DNA of 64,000 bases from Zhongshania sp. GTDB taxonomy: Bacteria > Pseudomonadota > Gammaproteobacteria > Pseudomonadales > Spongiibacteraceae. Shown here piece by piece: positions 8,194 to 17,335 of the stretch. Position numbers and translations under genes: made by a program. The notes beneath the pieces were generated by a model. The model made no database searches, was not told the origin of the DNA, and was given only the letters and a program-made list of their open reading frames with translations. Each line of letters begins with the position of its first letter. The stretch's first letter is position 1. The stretch spans positions 1 through 64,000 of the forward strand of contig NZ_JARGNU010000002.1 in NCBI RefSeq assembly GCF_029212375.1, in the 5' to 3' direction.

Positions 8194-9120
8194 ATGAATG
8201 CAATACCGGTTTGCAGTAACTCGGCATTTGAGGTGTATACCAATGCCTGCCGCACCAGCCCCATGCTGGAACACCGAGATAAACCCAGTACGGGTATCAG
8301 CCTTTATCGCTGGGATCTAAAGCCCATCAAAGAGGTGCGGATTCCCCGCAATGGTGAGGTTACGGTGGCAGTTCACCTAGGGGGTGATAGCCGAGTGCGG
8401 GTCTTTACCGAAAATGGCATTAGCGAACAGTATTCTCGGCCTGGTGACATCACCCTTGTACCGAGTGGGCAGCCGATAAAATATTTAATTGATGGCTCGG
8501 TAGATTTTGCGACTATTCATTTTCCCGCCAGCGCGGCCAATATTTTTGGCAAAAATTTTGGCGACGATCTTTTAAAGCTGCGGCATTGCCTGTTTGCGGT
8601 GCGGGACGATTATGTGATCGCGAGTGTAAAATCACTGTTTAATCTGGTGAATTCACCGTCGCTACTCAGCAAGCGTAGTGCACGCTCGGCGTTGGAGTCC
8701 TTGTCGTGGCATTTATTGCGGCGGGTTTCTGAAGAAGCATTTGAGCCGGTTTTATTGCCTGATCAGAGCTCTGGCATGCCAAGCCGAAACGAGGCAAGGC
8801 GGTTCTCGATGGTTGTTGCTGAAATTCAGCTCCGCCTCGATCAGCAATTAAAAATAGGTGATTTGGCCGATGTTGCCGGCATGGGGCGAACTGCATTTTG
8901 CGAGCAATTTACCAAGTATTTTGGAAAATCACCCCATCGCTATATCGTCGAACAGCGAATCAGTAAAGCTAAACAGTTGTTAAGGGAATCCAGTTTTAAT
9001 ATCACAGACATCGCGTATGAACTCGGCTTTAGCAGCGCCTCGCATTTTTCGGCGAGTTTTAAATCGACAACCGGCATGACGCCAAGGGAGTTTCAGCTCA
9101 ATCAAAAGCTAGGGGCTTAA
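8194..9120 (+). CDS. AraC-family transcriptional regulator
   Basis: A 308-residue regulator. Residues about 25-180 form the effector-binding domain of the AraC_binding_2 type, and residues about 210-305 hold the two helix-turn-helix motifs (KIGDLADVAGMGRTAFCEQF and NITDIAYELGFSSASHFSAS) with the standard FKSTTGMTPREF ending. GAGG lies about 9 bases upstream of the ATG. It is divergent from the sulfotransferase-DUF1214-SDR operon and originally lay close to the NTF2/oxidoreductase pair, before or independently of the IS30 insertion. A role as activator of these genes is likely but inferred from position. Confidence 0.9.
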   Translation: MNAIPVCSNSAFEVYTNACRTSPMLEHRDKPSTGISLYRWDLKPIKEVRIPRNGEVTVAVHLGGDSRVRVFTENGISEQYSRPGDITLVPSGQPIKYLIDGSVDFATIHFPASAANIFGKNFGDDLLKLRHCLFAVRDDYVIASVKSLFNLVNSPSLLSKRSARSALESLSWHLLRRVSEEAFEPVLLPDQSSGMPSRNEARRFSMVVAEIQLRLDQQLKIGDLADVAGMGRTAFCEQFTKYFGKSPHRYIVEQRISKAKQLLRESSFNITDIAYELGFSSASHFSASFKSTTGMTPREFQLNQKLGA

Positions 9121-9196
9121 TCGCAATTTTATAACTGGGTGTTCAGGCCGTGTTGACTGCGCTTAGCTATTGCTTGCTAAGTATTCATAAAAACGC

Positions 9197-10289
9197 GGTT
9201 TCAAATTCGAAGTGCATCAAGGTTTAAGCTGCAATCGCAGCCCGGTAATCACCCATTAATTGACCTGGTGTTTTAAAACCTAAATCTTTTCTTGGGCGGG
9301 TATTTAGTCGGTTCACAGCTCTATCTACCTCTGCCTTAGACACCAACTTCAAATTTGTGCTTTTTGGAAAATACTGCCGTAGTAGCCCATTCGTATTTTC
9401 ATTTAATCCGCGCTCCCACGAACTGTACGGATGTGCAAAATAAATATCCGTTGAGAGCGCCTTACTGATCTCAGCATGATAAGCAAATTCTTTCCCGTTG
9501 TCCGCCGTAATACTGTGAACCACATCTTTAAATGGCTTTAACAAACTGATCGTGGCTTTTGTGACAGCCGCAGCACTTTTGTTATCAACTTGCGCAGACA
9601 AGGTGAATTTGGTGACCCTCTCCACTATGGTGACCAGCGCACCTCTATGGCCTTTCCCTATCATTGTGTCTATTTCCCAGTCACCAATTCGAGATTTGTT
9701 GTCCACAGCCTCAGGGCGGTCATCAATGCTTACACGGTTCTTAATATGTCCTCGTGTGGATTTGCCATTACGGCGCTTGTCGTATTTCTTGCCTTGACGT
9801 CGCAAGTACGTATACAAATCTCCGTTAGATCGCTTATCCGACCAAACATGTAGATAGATCGTCTCATGGCTAATCAGAAGCTCTAGATCATCAAGTAGCC
9901 ACCCCGATATTTGCTCCGGACTCCATTCCTGCCGAAGCTTGGACTCAATCAGTGCGATCATAGTCAACGTCATTTTAGAGCGCCTAGCTGCCGCCTTGCG
10001 ACGTAAGGACGACTTAGCCTGAGCTTGTTTGTGCCGGTAGCCTCGGCCACCTGTATTACGAGCTAACTCTCTACTGATTGTTGACTGACTTGTGCCGACG
10101 TTCTTAGCTATCTCTCTTTGTGAACAACCTGTTTTATTTAGGACTGATATCTGGCATCGTTGCTCATAAGTTAGCTGCTGGTAATAACTCATTGTGATTT
10201 CATCTCTTGCCGGAGAAAAAAATGATGAGCTTACCTTCAGCTGACCCTTTCTTCTACTGCATCAGATGATGCACTTCAGATTTGAAACC
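9197..10289. mobile_element. IS30-family insertion sequence, apparently complete
   Basis: The element is bounded by imperfect 23-bp terminal inverted repeats: 9197-9219 and 10267-10289, which match at 21 of 23 positions and begin GGTTTCAAAT. It is 1093 bp long with a single minus-strand transposase that fills it. ACG occurs just outside each end (offset by one base on the left), so a 2-3-bp target duplication is possible but not certain. It separates the AraC regulator from the NTF2/oxidoreductase genes. Confidence 0.85.
9224..10192 (-). CDS. IS30-family transposase
   Basis: A 322-residue transposase. The N-terminal helix-turn-helix (YEQRCQISVLNKTGCSQRE through SQSTISREL, residues about 9-43) binds the ends. 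The integrase core carries the DDE residues in the family's contexts: GDWEIDT (D175), ITADNGKEF (D231) and NENTNGLLRQ (E265). The length and ending (RPRKDLGFKTPGQL) are normal for IS30, and no frameshift is seen, so the copy may be active. It starts at MSYYQQLTYEQR and lies wholly inside the terminal repeats. Confidence 0.95.
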   Translation of the reverse strand: MSYYQQLTYEQRCQISVLNKTGCSQREIAKNVGTSQSTISRELARNTGGRGYRHKQAQAKSSLRRKAAARRSKMTLTMIALIESKLRQEWSPEQISGWLLDDLELLISHETIYLHVWSDKRSNGDLYTYLRRQGKKYDKRRNGKSTRGHIKNRVSIDDRPEAVDNKSRIGDWEIDTMIGKGHRGALVTIVERVTKFTLSAQVDNKSAAAVTKATISLLKPFKDVVHSITADNGKEFAYHAEISKALSTDIYFAHPYSSWERGLNENTNGLLRQYFPKSTNLKLVSKAEVDRAVNRLNTRPRKDLGFKTPGQLMGDYRAAIAA

Positions 10290-10437
10290 ACGAAATAATA
10301 AATGATCGTCGCGGACGAATTTGATGTGGCCGCGAATAATTCTGATGGTGCCGTTATTTTCATAGTGATAAATATACTTGGCAGCGCTGCTGATGTGGCA
10401 AGTGCCTATGTCGATAATTCACTAAGAGAAAATAATA

Positions 10438-10839
10438 ATGTCTACCGAAAAAAATAAGTTACTTGTCGCAGAATTTCTGGCCTGTTTTAAAACGAAGGAA
10501 GTGGATAAAGCGCTAGCGATGATGAGCGAGGACGCCACTTGGTGGATTGGTGGCAAGCCAGATTTATTTCCGATGTGCGGCCTAAAGACCAAGGAGGAGA
10601 TGGCTAAAATTTTATATGACTTGGTGTTGAGTAGCGAAGACGGCTTGGCCATTACACCTAAATCCATGCTCGCCGAAGGAAATAAAGTGGCGTGTGAGGC
10701 GGAGTCTTACGCTGTACTTGGCAATGGCCGCGTATATAACAACGAGTACCATTTTTTACTTGAGGTGCGCGACGGCAAAATTTTCGCAGTTAAGGAATAC
10801 CTCGACACCATGCATACCGCCGATGTTTTGAAAGGGTAA
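10438..10839 (+). CDS. NTF2/SnoaL-like protein
   Basis: A 133-residue alpha+beta cone protein of the nuclear transport factor 2 superfamily, with the usual pattern: an N-terminal helix (LVAEFLACFKTKEVDKALAMM), EDATWWIGG, and the C-terminal strand pair VRDGKIFAVKEYLDTMHT. The superfamily includes ketosteroid isomerases, dehydratases and cyclases as well as non-enzymes. No catalytic set can be assigned. It ends 6 bp before an old-yellow-enzyme-family gene, so the two are an operon and may act on the same enone-type substrate (inference). The IS30 right end lies 148 bp upstream. Confidence 0.8.
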   Translation: MSTEKNKLLVAEFLACFKTKEVDKALAMMSEDATWWIGGKPDLFPMCGLKTKEEMAKILYDLVLSSEDGLAITPKSMLAEGNKVACEAESYAVLGNGRVYNNEYHFLLEVRDGKIFAVKEYLDTMHTADVLKG

Positions 10840-10845
10840 AAGGCC

Positions 10846-12159
10846 ATGGTTGATGAAGGTTTTGTTTTGAATCAAGCGCTTCGCCTGCCTTGTGGGGTCG
10901 TTTTAAAAAACCGTATGGTGAAAGCCGCGATGAGTGAAGGTTTGGCCGATGCGAATAATTGCGTGTCGGACGCCCATCTTAATTTATATAAGCGCTGGGC
11001 GACAAATGATTACGGCTTGATGATATCCGGTAATGTACAAATCGATCGCCGGTTTTTGGAGCGGCCAGGCAATATCGCCATTGATGGCAATGGCGGTTTT
11101 CAAGGTTTAAAGCAGTTGGCGGCGCTGGGCACTCAAAATCAAGCACATTTCTGGATGCAGATTAACCATCCTGGACGCCAGACACCCGCGGGCATCCATG
11201 CTGAGCCGCTGGCGCCGTCTGCGATCCCCCTGCCACTGAAGGCCGCTGACTGCGGCGATGCAAGGGCAATGACAAAGGCCGATATAGCGGATGTTATTAA
11301 ACGCTTTGTGCATGTTGCCGAAATAGCCAGAGAAACGGGGTTTAGCGGTGTTCAGATACACGCAGCACATGGCTATTTGCTGTCTAATTTTTTAAGTCCC
11401 TTGGCCAATAAGCGCGACGACGAGTATGGCGGATCCTTGGCTAACCGTGCGCGATTACTACTTGAGGTTGTTGCGGCGATGAGAGCGGCATTAGGTGCGG
11501 CGTTTCCCATCTCTGTAAAACTCAATTCGGCAGACTTTCAGCGCGGTGGTTTTTGCGAAGAGGAATCCATGCAAGTTGTGCAATGGCTGTCTGCTGCCGG
11601 TATCGATTTACTTGAGATCTCCGGTGGCAGCTATGAGCAAATGTCGATGGTGGGTGTGGACTCGAGCGAGCCTAGCTCTGCAAGTAGTCAGAAATTGGCC
11701 AGCACCGTTGCTCGCGAGGCCTACTTTTTAACGTTTGCAGAGAAGGTTCGGCCACTGGTAAATATGCCGCTGATGATCACTGGCGGGTTTCGCGGTAAAA
11801 AAGGTATGAGCGATGCGCTGTTGTCTGGTGCATGCGAGTTGATTGGTGTTGGCCGGCCATTTTGTTACGCCCCAGATGACTGCGGCGCCATTCTGACATC
11901 TGCTACCACAGAGCGTTTTTCAGCAGCCCTGCCGTCAATAGAGCACGATTTGGCGATGGCCAGCGACGCCCTTGGTGATGGGGTGGATGAGCAAACCTTT
12001 AAAACGGCAGAGTCTTTTGGCCTGCTGGCGTGGTATTGCCTGCAGTTGATGCGGGTAGCCAAAGGCGAGGGTGCTGATATGGGGCTGGGCGTATACGATG
12101 CTTTACTCGAGTATAAAGCCAGTGAAGCGGCAGCGCTGGCTGCGTGGCGCAGACCATAG
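10846..12159 (+). CDS. NADH:flavin oxidoreductase, old yellow enzyme family
   Basis: A 437-residue FMN-dependent TIM-barrel ene-reductase-type protein. Family motifs are clear: the FMN-proximal QINHPGRQTP, GFSGVQIHAAHGYLLSNFLSP with the substrate-binding histidine, the DEYGGSLANRARLL segment, and C-terminal GGFRGKKGM with GVGRPF phosphate binding. It lacks the Fe-S and second flavin domain of the longer 2,4-dienoyl-CoA reductase class, so it should be a stand-alone OYE protein. It directly follows the NTF2-like gene. OYE proteins reduce the C=C bond of enones and related compounds; the native substrate is not evident. Confidence 0.88.
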   Translation: MVDEGFVLNQALRLPCGVVLKNRMVKAAMSEGLADANNCVSDAHLNLYKRWATNDYGLMISGNVQIDRRFLERPGNIAIDGNGGFQGLKQLAALGTQNQAHFWMQINHPGRQTPAGIHAEPLAPSAIPLPLKAADCGDARAMTKADIADVIKRFVHVAEIARETGFSGVQIHAAHGYLLSNFLSPLANKRDDEYGGSLANRARLLLEVVAAMRAALGAAFPISVKLNSADFQRGGFCEEESMQVVQWLSAAGIDLLEISGGSYEQMSMVGVDSSEPSSASSQKLASTVAREAYFLTFAEKVRPLVNMPLMITGGFRGKKGMSDALLSGACELIGVGRPFCYAPDDCGAILTSATTERFSAALPSIEHDLAMASDALGDGVDEQTFKTAESFGLLAWYCLQLMRVAKGEGADMGLGVYDALLEYKASEAAALAAWRRP

Positions 12160-12176
12160 TTGAGGCTTTGCCTCAA
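12160..12176 (+). terminator. Short hairpin after the oxidoreductase gene
   Basis: TTGAGGC-TTT-GCCTCAA forms a 7-bp stem with a 3-base loop starting one base after the stop codon. No T-tract follows, so termination here would be weak; it may instead stabilise the 3' end of the transcript. Confidence 0.4.
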
Positions 12177-12363
12177 TTGAAGTGCTGCTTTCTATGAGCG
12201 GATATGTGTAGTCACTCTCCCGCCCTCAAAAGAAATGCCAGCCGAATACGGTGGATTACCGTCGTGAGCTTTCTCGGCAGATTTGGGCCGCTACTTGCCA
12301 AGTCATGGCTAGGAAGTTGGTGGGGTATGTTGGCAGTAACTCTGGAGTCAAGTCTCTGTGGCT

Positions 12364-12666
12364 CTAGGGCCAGCGGCGCTGGCGCCACAAAATTTTGCCT
12401 GAGGCGTCGGCGCTGCCCTCGCGAATCAGTTCGCGTAATTGTCTTTCGTAATTTGGGTTTGCAGGGGAGAAGCTGATTTTGCCTTGGCTGTTAATAACGC
12501 GAAACCAAGGAAGTTGGCTGTTAGGCGGGAGTTGGCTAAGGAGGCGCCCTACCCAGCGGGCGCGACCAGGAAGGCCGGCAAGTTTGGCTATGTCGCCGTA
12601 GCTACATAAGCGCCCAGCTGGAATGGCCAGCAGGGCGGCGTAGACTTGCTCGGCTAATTGGCTCAT
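12364..12666 (-). CDS. Alkyltransferase-like DNA repair protein (MGMT family)
   Basis: A 100-residue homologue of the DNA-binding domain of O6-alkylguanine-DNA alkyltransferase. The alkyl-acceptor cysteine of the PCHRV motif is replaced by tryptophan (PWFRVI, W54), the mark of alkyltransferase-like (ATL) proteins, which bind alkylated guanine and pass it to nucleotide excision repair rather than removing the alkyl group. The helix-turn-helix with arginine finger (RARWVGRLLSQLP) is present. Its start overlaps the carbonic anhydrase stop as ATGA, so translation is coupled to that gene. Confidence 0.85.
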   Translation of the reverse strand: MSQLAEQVYAALLAIPAGRLCSYGDIAKLAGLPGRARWVGRLLSQLPPNSQLPWFRVINSQGKISFSPANPNYERQLRELIREGSADASGKILWRQRRWP

Positions 12667-13313
12667 TCCAGCTCGAGGTTGCGGGTGCGCTCCCAGTAGT
12701 CTTCGTAGAAAAAGTCAACTTCGCCAGTTTCTAGCGAGTACTCGGCGCCCACCACCATAAGCTTGCCGTCGCTGATCAGCTTTTCAAGGGTGGGTGAGCC
12801 GCTGCTTAAGTGCTCAACCGAGGTGCGAACATTGGCGCGCACGGATTGTTCAATCAAGCCCTTGTGATCATGACGCAGCTCGGTTGCCAGTAGCGTTTCT
12901 ACCGCTGGGCGGATGCGCTTTACAATAGAGTGCAGGTTCTGCGAGGGGATTTTGCTATTGCCGGTGAGCACGTCGACGGTGGCCGAAATTGCGCCGCAGT
13001 TAGAGTGCCCCAACACCACTACCAGCGGCGTGCCAAAGCTCAGCGCCGCGAATTCAACGCTGCCTATCCCAGAGGGCGCTACCACATTGCCCGCTACGCG
13101 GATGACGAAGAGATCACCTAGGCCTTGGTCAAAAACCAGTTCGGCAGGTACTCGGGCGTCGGAGCAACCGAGCACAATGGCAAATGGCGCCTGAATCTCA
13201 ACTAGTTCAGGGCGTTTGTTGTGAATGATGGTGGCAAAGTCGCTATTCACGTTGGTTACAAAGCGTTTGTTGCCTTCTTTTAAACGTTGTAATGCTTCCT
13301 GAGCAGTAATCAT
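12663..13313 (-). CDS. Beta-class carbonic anhydrase
   Basis: A 216-residue zinc enzyme interconverting CO2 and bicarbonate. Zinc ligands are in place: C50 and the D52-R54 dyad in GCSDARVPAE, H103 and C106 in GHSNCGAI. The length and EDYWERTR-type ending fit a cytosolic beta-carbonic anhydrase with no signal peptide. It is 27 bp downstream of the phospholipase gene and overlaps the ATL gene by four bases, giving a three-gene minus-strand run whose members have no obvious shared function. Confidence 0.93.
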   Translation of the reverse strand: MITAQEALQRLKEGNKRFVTNVNSDFATIIHNKRPELVEIQAPFAIVLGCSDARVPAELVFDQGLGDLFVIRVAGNVVAPSGIGSVEFAALSFGTPLVVVLGHSNCGAISATVDVLTGNSKIPSQNLHSIVKRIRPAVETLLATELRHDHKGLIEQSVRANVRTSVEHLSSGSPTLEKLISDGKLMVVGAEYSLETGEVDFFYEDYWERTRNLELE

Positions 13314-13340
13314 TATAGAGGTTCCATTGGTCAGTTTGGT

Positions 13341-14360
13341 TTATAGCCAGTCGCTGATCAGTACACCGATACCGATGCTTTCGATGGCATTATTGTATTC
13401 AATCAGGCTCTCTCCGTAGCCATTAAAGTACTTCACATAGGCTTTCACCCGAGAGTTAATCGGGAAGCTCCAGCCTATTTCTACCGCGCCTTTGCTGTCG
13501 CTGCGCAGATTGTTGCGTAGCATGAGGCTCAGAGTGCGATTGTGCCACTGGTAAATGCCCATCCACTCAAAGTGCCCAAGGTATTTTTCAATATCTGGGT
13601 TGTCATCGTCTTTGGCGGACTCTTTTAAGCGATACCACGGCTTGAACGACATCGCAAAGCGATCGCGTTCAAATATCATATTCAACATCAGTCGGTTCCA
13701 GCTGCGCGACTGGGGTTCGCTGCGGCCATTTGACTGATGGTTGAATATTAACTGGTCGCCAACATAGTGAAAACCCAGCCATTCCCAGTCGTGGGTGATG
13801 GTGAACATTAGCTCCGGTTCGTGATTGGTCTCTCGAAACGGCGCCGAGGCTATGTCGTTATAGGCTTGCCAGTATGAGCGATTGGTGTAACCAATGCTCA
13901 GAAAGCCATTATCCTTAAAAATATTTTCCCATACCATGACTTTTATACTGAGTTGGAACTCCAATTCAATGTTGTCGGCTTGGCTATTGTCTAGGGAAGT
14001 AACGTTGCTGTAATGACTAATACTGTCTCGGTATGAGATTGGCATTACATAATTGCTGCGGTGCGGGGTGAGCACAAAGGGGTTGTCGACAGTAAAGCGC
14101 TCTAGTGCTTGCCGTTCGCGAACAATTCCGCTGACCCGGTGTGGTGTTAGATTTTGGGCTGGGTCGTTTGCAGTCTGGCTTTGCGGGTCTCGGTCGGTAG
14201 GCCACAGGGGAGCGTTGCACAGGCTGCGAAGCTCTCCCACGGTGGTTGATTCGGCCGCAGATTGCGCGGCAAGTTGCAGGCATTCTAGTTCTTGCTGTGT
14301 TTGGGCAAGGCTCGCAATAGGGATCAGAACAAGTGCTGCAATGATGGCAAGGTGCTTCAT
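13341..14360 (-). CDS. pldA: Outer-membrane phospholipase A (OMPLA)
   Basis: A beta-barrel phospholipase of the outer membrane that hydrolyses misplaced phospholipids and needs calcium and dimerisation. A signal peptide (MKHLAIIAALVLIPIASLAQ) is followed by about 80 residues of linker and then the barrel. The catalytic triad is visible in NHQSNGRSEPQSRSWNR: His208, Ser210 and Asn222, with exactly the H-x-S and +14 spacing of the E. coli enzyme. I start at 14360 because that gives the clean signal sequence; an in-frame ATG 18 bases earlier is possible. It leads the run with carbonic anhydrase and ATL. Confidence 0.88.
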   Translation of the reverse strand: MKHLAIIAALVLIPIASLAQTQQELECLQLAAQSAAESTTVGELRSLCNAPLWPTDRDPQSQTANDPAQNLTPHRVSGIVRERQALERFTVDNPFVLTPHRSNYVMPISYRDSISHYSNVTSLDNSQADNIELEFQLSIKVMVWENIFKDNGFLSIGYTNRSYWQAYNDIASAPFRETNHEPELMFTITHDWEWLGFHYVGDQLIFNHQSNGRSEPQSRSWNRLMLNMIFERDRFAMSFKPWYRLKESAKDDDNPDIEKYLGHFEWMGIYQWHNRTLSLMLRNNLRSDSKGAVEIGWSFPINSRVKAYVKYFNGYGESLIEYNNAIESIGIGVLISDWL

Positions 14361-14521
14361 TAATATTCCCATAAGCAATTTTTAGTGCTACTGAATTGTA
14401 AAGCAAAGTCTATGATTTTGGGGGATTTTTGCGTTCAAACTGTGGGTGCCGGTAGCGGCTGGCTTGAATTTGCCTTGGTTCCCCCCCACATCTTAATAAA
14501 GCTCGTTAAAGTGAGAATGAC

Positions 14522-15019
14522 ATGCGTTTTTTGTTCGTTTTGTTTGTGGTGTTACCCATATTGGAAATGTGGCTGTTAATAGAGGTTGGCAGTCTCATTG
14601 GCAGTCTGCCTACTATTGCAATGGTGGTGTTTACGGCCGTGGTCGGTGCCGCGCTATTAAAACAGCAGGGCTTGGAGACGTTGACGCGTGCCCAGCAGCG
14701 CTTAAATACTGGCCAAGTGCCCGCTAAAGAGATTTTAGAAGGCTTGTTGCTGGCGGTGGGCGGTGCGCTCTTACTTACGCCTGGTTTTATTACCGACAGT
14801 CTCGGTTTTATCTGCCTAATTGCGCCTTTGCGACAGGGACTCATCGCTTTTTTACTAAAGCGCGGGGTAATGCAGGTACACGCCGCCAATTTTCAAGCAT
14901 CGAGCTTTCAGGCCACAAGCTCGGGTTTTGCTAATACTTCTGGCGCGGACTCATCCACAGGCGAGACCGCAGGGCGCGATCCAGTCGTTATTGAAGGTGA
15001 TTACAAAAAAGAAGAATAA
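14522..15019 (+). CDS. fxsA: FxsA family cytoplasmic membrane protein
   Basis: A 165-residue membrane protein. The first about 125 residues match FxsA, with hydrophobic segments at about 2-20, 27-45 and 75-105 (MRFLFVLFVVLPILEMWLLI, then LLTPGFITDSLGF as the family hallmark). The C-terminal 40 residues are polar and low-complexity. FxsA overproduction interferes with phage F-exclusion in E. coli; its normal role is unclear. The gene often stands directly before groES-groEL in gammaproteobacteria, as it does here. Confidence 0.9.
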   Translation: MRFLFVLFVVLPILEMWLLIEVGSLIGSLPTIAMVVFTAVVGAALLKQQGLETLTRAQQRLNTGQVPAKEILEGLLLAVGGALLLTPGFITDSLGFICLIAPLRQGLIAFLLKRGVMQVHAANFQASSFQATSSGFANTSGADSSTGETAGRDPVVIEGDYKKEE

Positions 15020-15035
15020 ATTTTTAGCGCTAACT

Positions 15036-15064
15036 CTTGAAAAGTGTTTGCGCAGCCCCATTTA
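15036..15064 (+). promoter_or_regulatory. Sigma-32 (heat shock) promoter for groESL
   Basis: CTTGAAA (15036-15042), a 13-base spacer, and CCCCATTTA (15056-15064) match the RpoH consensus CTTGAA-N13-17-CCCCAT-T closely and resemble the E. coli groE promoter. Transcription from it would give a leader of roughly 170 bases before the groES start. Between it and groES are two short inverted repeats, CAAAAGGCT/AGCTTTTG near 15157-15177 and ACCGGTTTAACCGGT at 15186-15200. Confidence 0.85.
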
Positions 15065-15241
15065 CAGGACAGCCCACGGTGACTTGGTGATGAATCGCCT
15101 GGTTTTCCCAGTTGAGATTCGTGTAGTTTCTCGATCCATATAAAAGGGGGGTCAGGTCAAAAGGCTCGCTAGCTTTTGGGCTGACACCGGTTTAACCGGT
15201 CAATTAATTCTAAATCATTGATTTAATGGAGATTGATAAAA

Positions 15242-15532
15242 ATGAAAATTCGTCCGTTATACGATCGCGTTGTTGTTCGTCGTAAGGAAGAAGAAAAGAC
15301 CAGTGCGGGCGGTATTGTTCTGCCAGGTTCTGCTAAAGAAAAGCCAAACCAAGGTGAAGTGATTGCGGTTGGCGAAGGTAAATTGCTGGAGAGCGGTGAA
15401 TTGCGTCCGGTTGGCGTAAAAGCGGGCGATCTGGTTATTTTTGGCCAGTACTCCGGTAGCACCGTAAAACTCGACGGCGAAGAGCTGATCGTTTTGAGTG
15501 AATCAGAAATCTTTGGTGTGGTAGAAGCTTAA
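15242..15532 (+). CDS. groES: Co-chaperonin GroES
   Basis: A 96-residue heptameric lid of the GroEL folding chamber. The sequence is standard: [14 protein letters not shown], the mobile loop [19 protein letters not shown], and [17 protein letters not shown] at the end. The ATG at 15242 is preferred, with GGAG about 10 bases upstream; a TTG three codons earlier is in frame but less likely. It lies 55 bp before groEL under the heat-shock promoter at 15036-15064. Confidence 0.98.
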   Translation: MKIRPLYDRVVVRRKEEEKTSAGGIVLPGSAKEKPNQGEVIAVGEGKLLESGELRPVGVKAGDLVIFGQYSGSTVKLDGEELIVLSESEIFGVVEA

Positions 15533-15572
15533 TTCTGAAAAGTTTCTTTTGAATCAACGAATTAGATAATGA

Positions 15573-17237
<1,665 letters not shown>

Positions 17238-17252
17238 GCAGGCCCCTGCGCT

Positions 17253-17276
17253 AAAACCTCACCTTGGTGGGGTTTT
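17253..17276 (+). terminator. First hairpin after groEL
   Basis: AAAACCTCACC and GGTGGGGTTTT pair over 11 bases with one wobble, with a tight 2-base loop, and the right arm ends in TTTT. This fits an intrinsic terminator of groESL. Confidence 0.75.
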
Positions 17277-17287
17277 GTACCACATTC

Positions 17288-17311
17288 AAACCCCGGCCTA
17301 GGTCGGGGTTT
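17288..17311. terminator. Second hairpin after groEL, possibly bidirectional
   Basis: AAACCCCGGCC and GGTCGGGGTTT form an 11-bp stem with one mismatch, followed by TGTTGTTT. It lies between groEL and the convergent acyltransferase gene and could end transcripts from both sides. Confidence 0.7.
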
Positions 17312-17335
17312 GTTGTTTATAGAAGATCGTAATTA

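Noticed and set aside
12204-12476. 90-codon plus-strand frame before and across the ATL gene
   Set aside because: It overlaps the 3' end of the well-supported ATL gene, has unusual Arg/Ser-rich composition and no ribosome-binding site.
12364-12666. Loss of the active-site cysteine in the MGMT-type protein as evidence of a pseudogene
   Set aside because: Cys-to-Trp is the defining feature of the alkyltransferase-like family, and the rest of the protein is intact.
14017-14406. 129-codon minus-strand frame overlapping the phospholipase gene
   Set aside because: It lies on the same strand in another frame over the pldA N-terminus, with Arg/Pro/Cys-rich composition typical of a shadow frame; pldA has a clear signal peptide and catalytic triad.
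15112-15144. Possible sigma-70 promoter (TTGAGA ... TATAAA) between the heat-shock promoter and groES
   Set aside because: The spacer is 21 bases, too long for a functional sigma-70 promoter.
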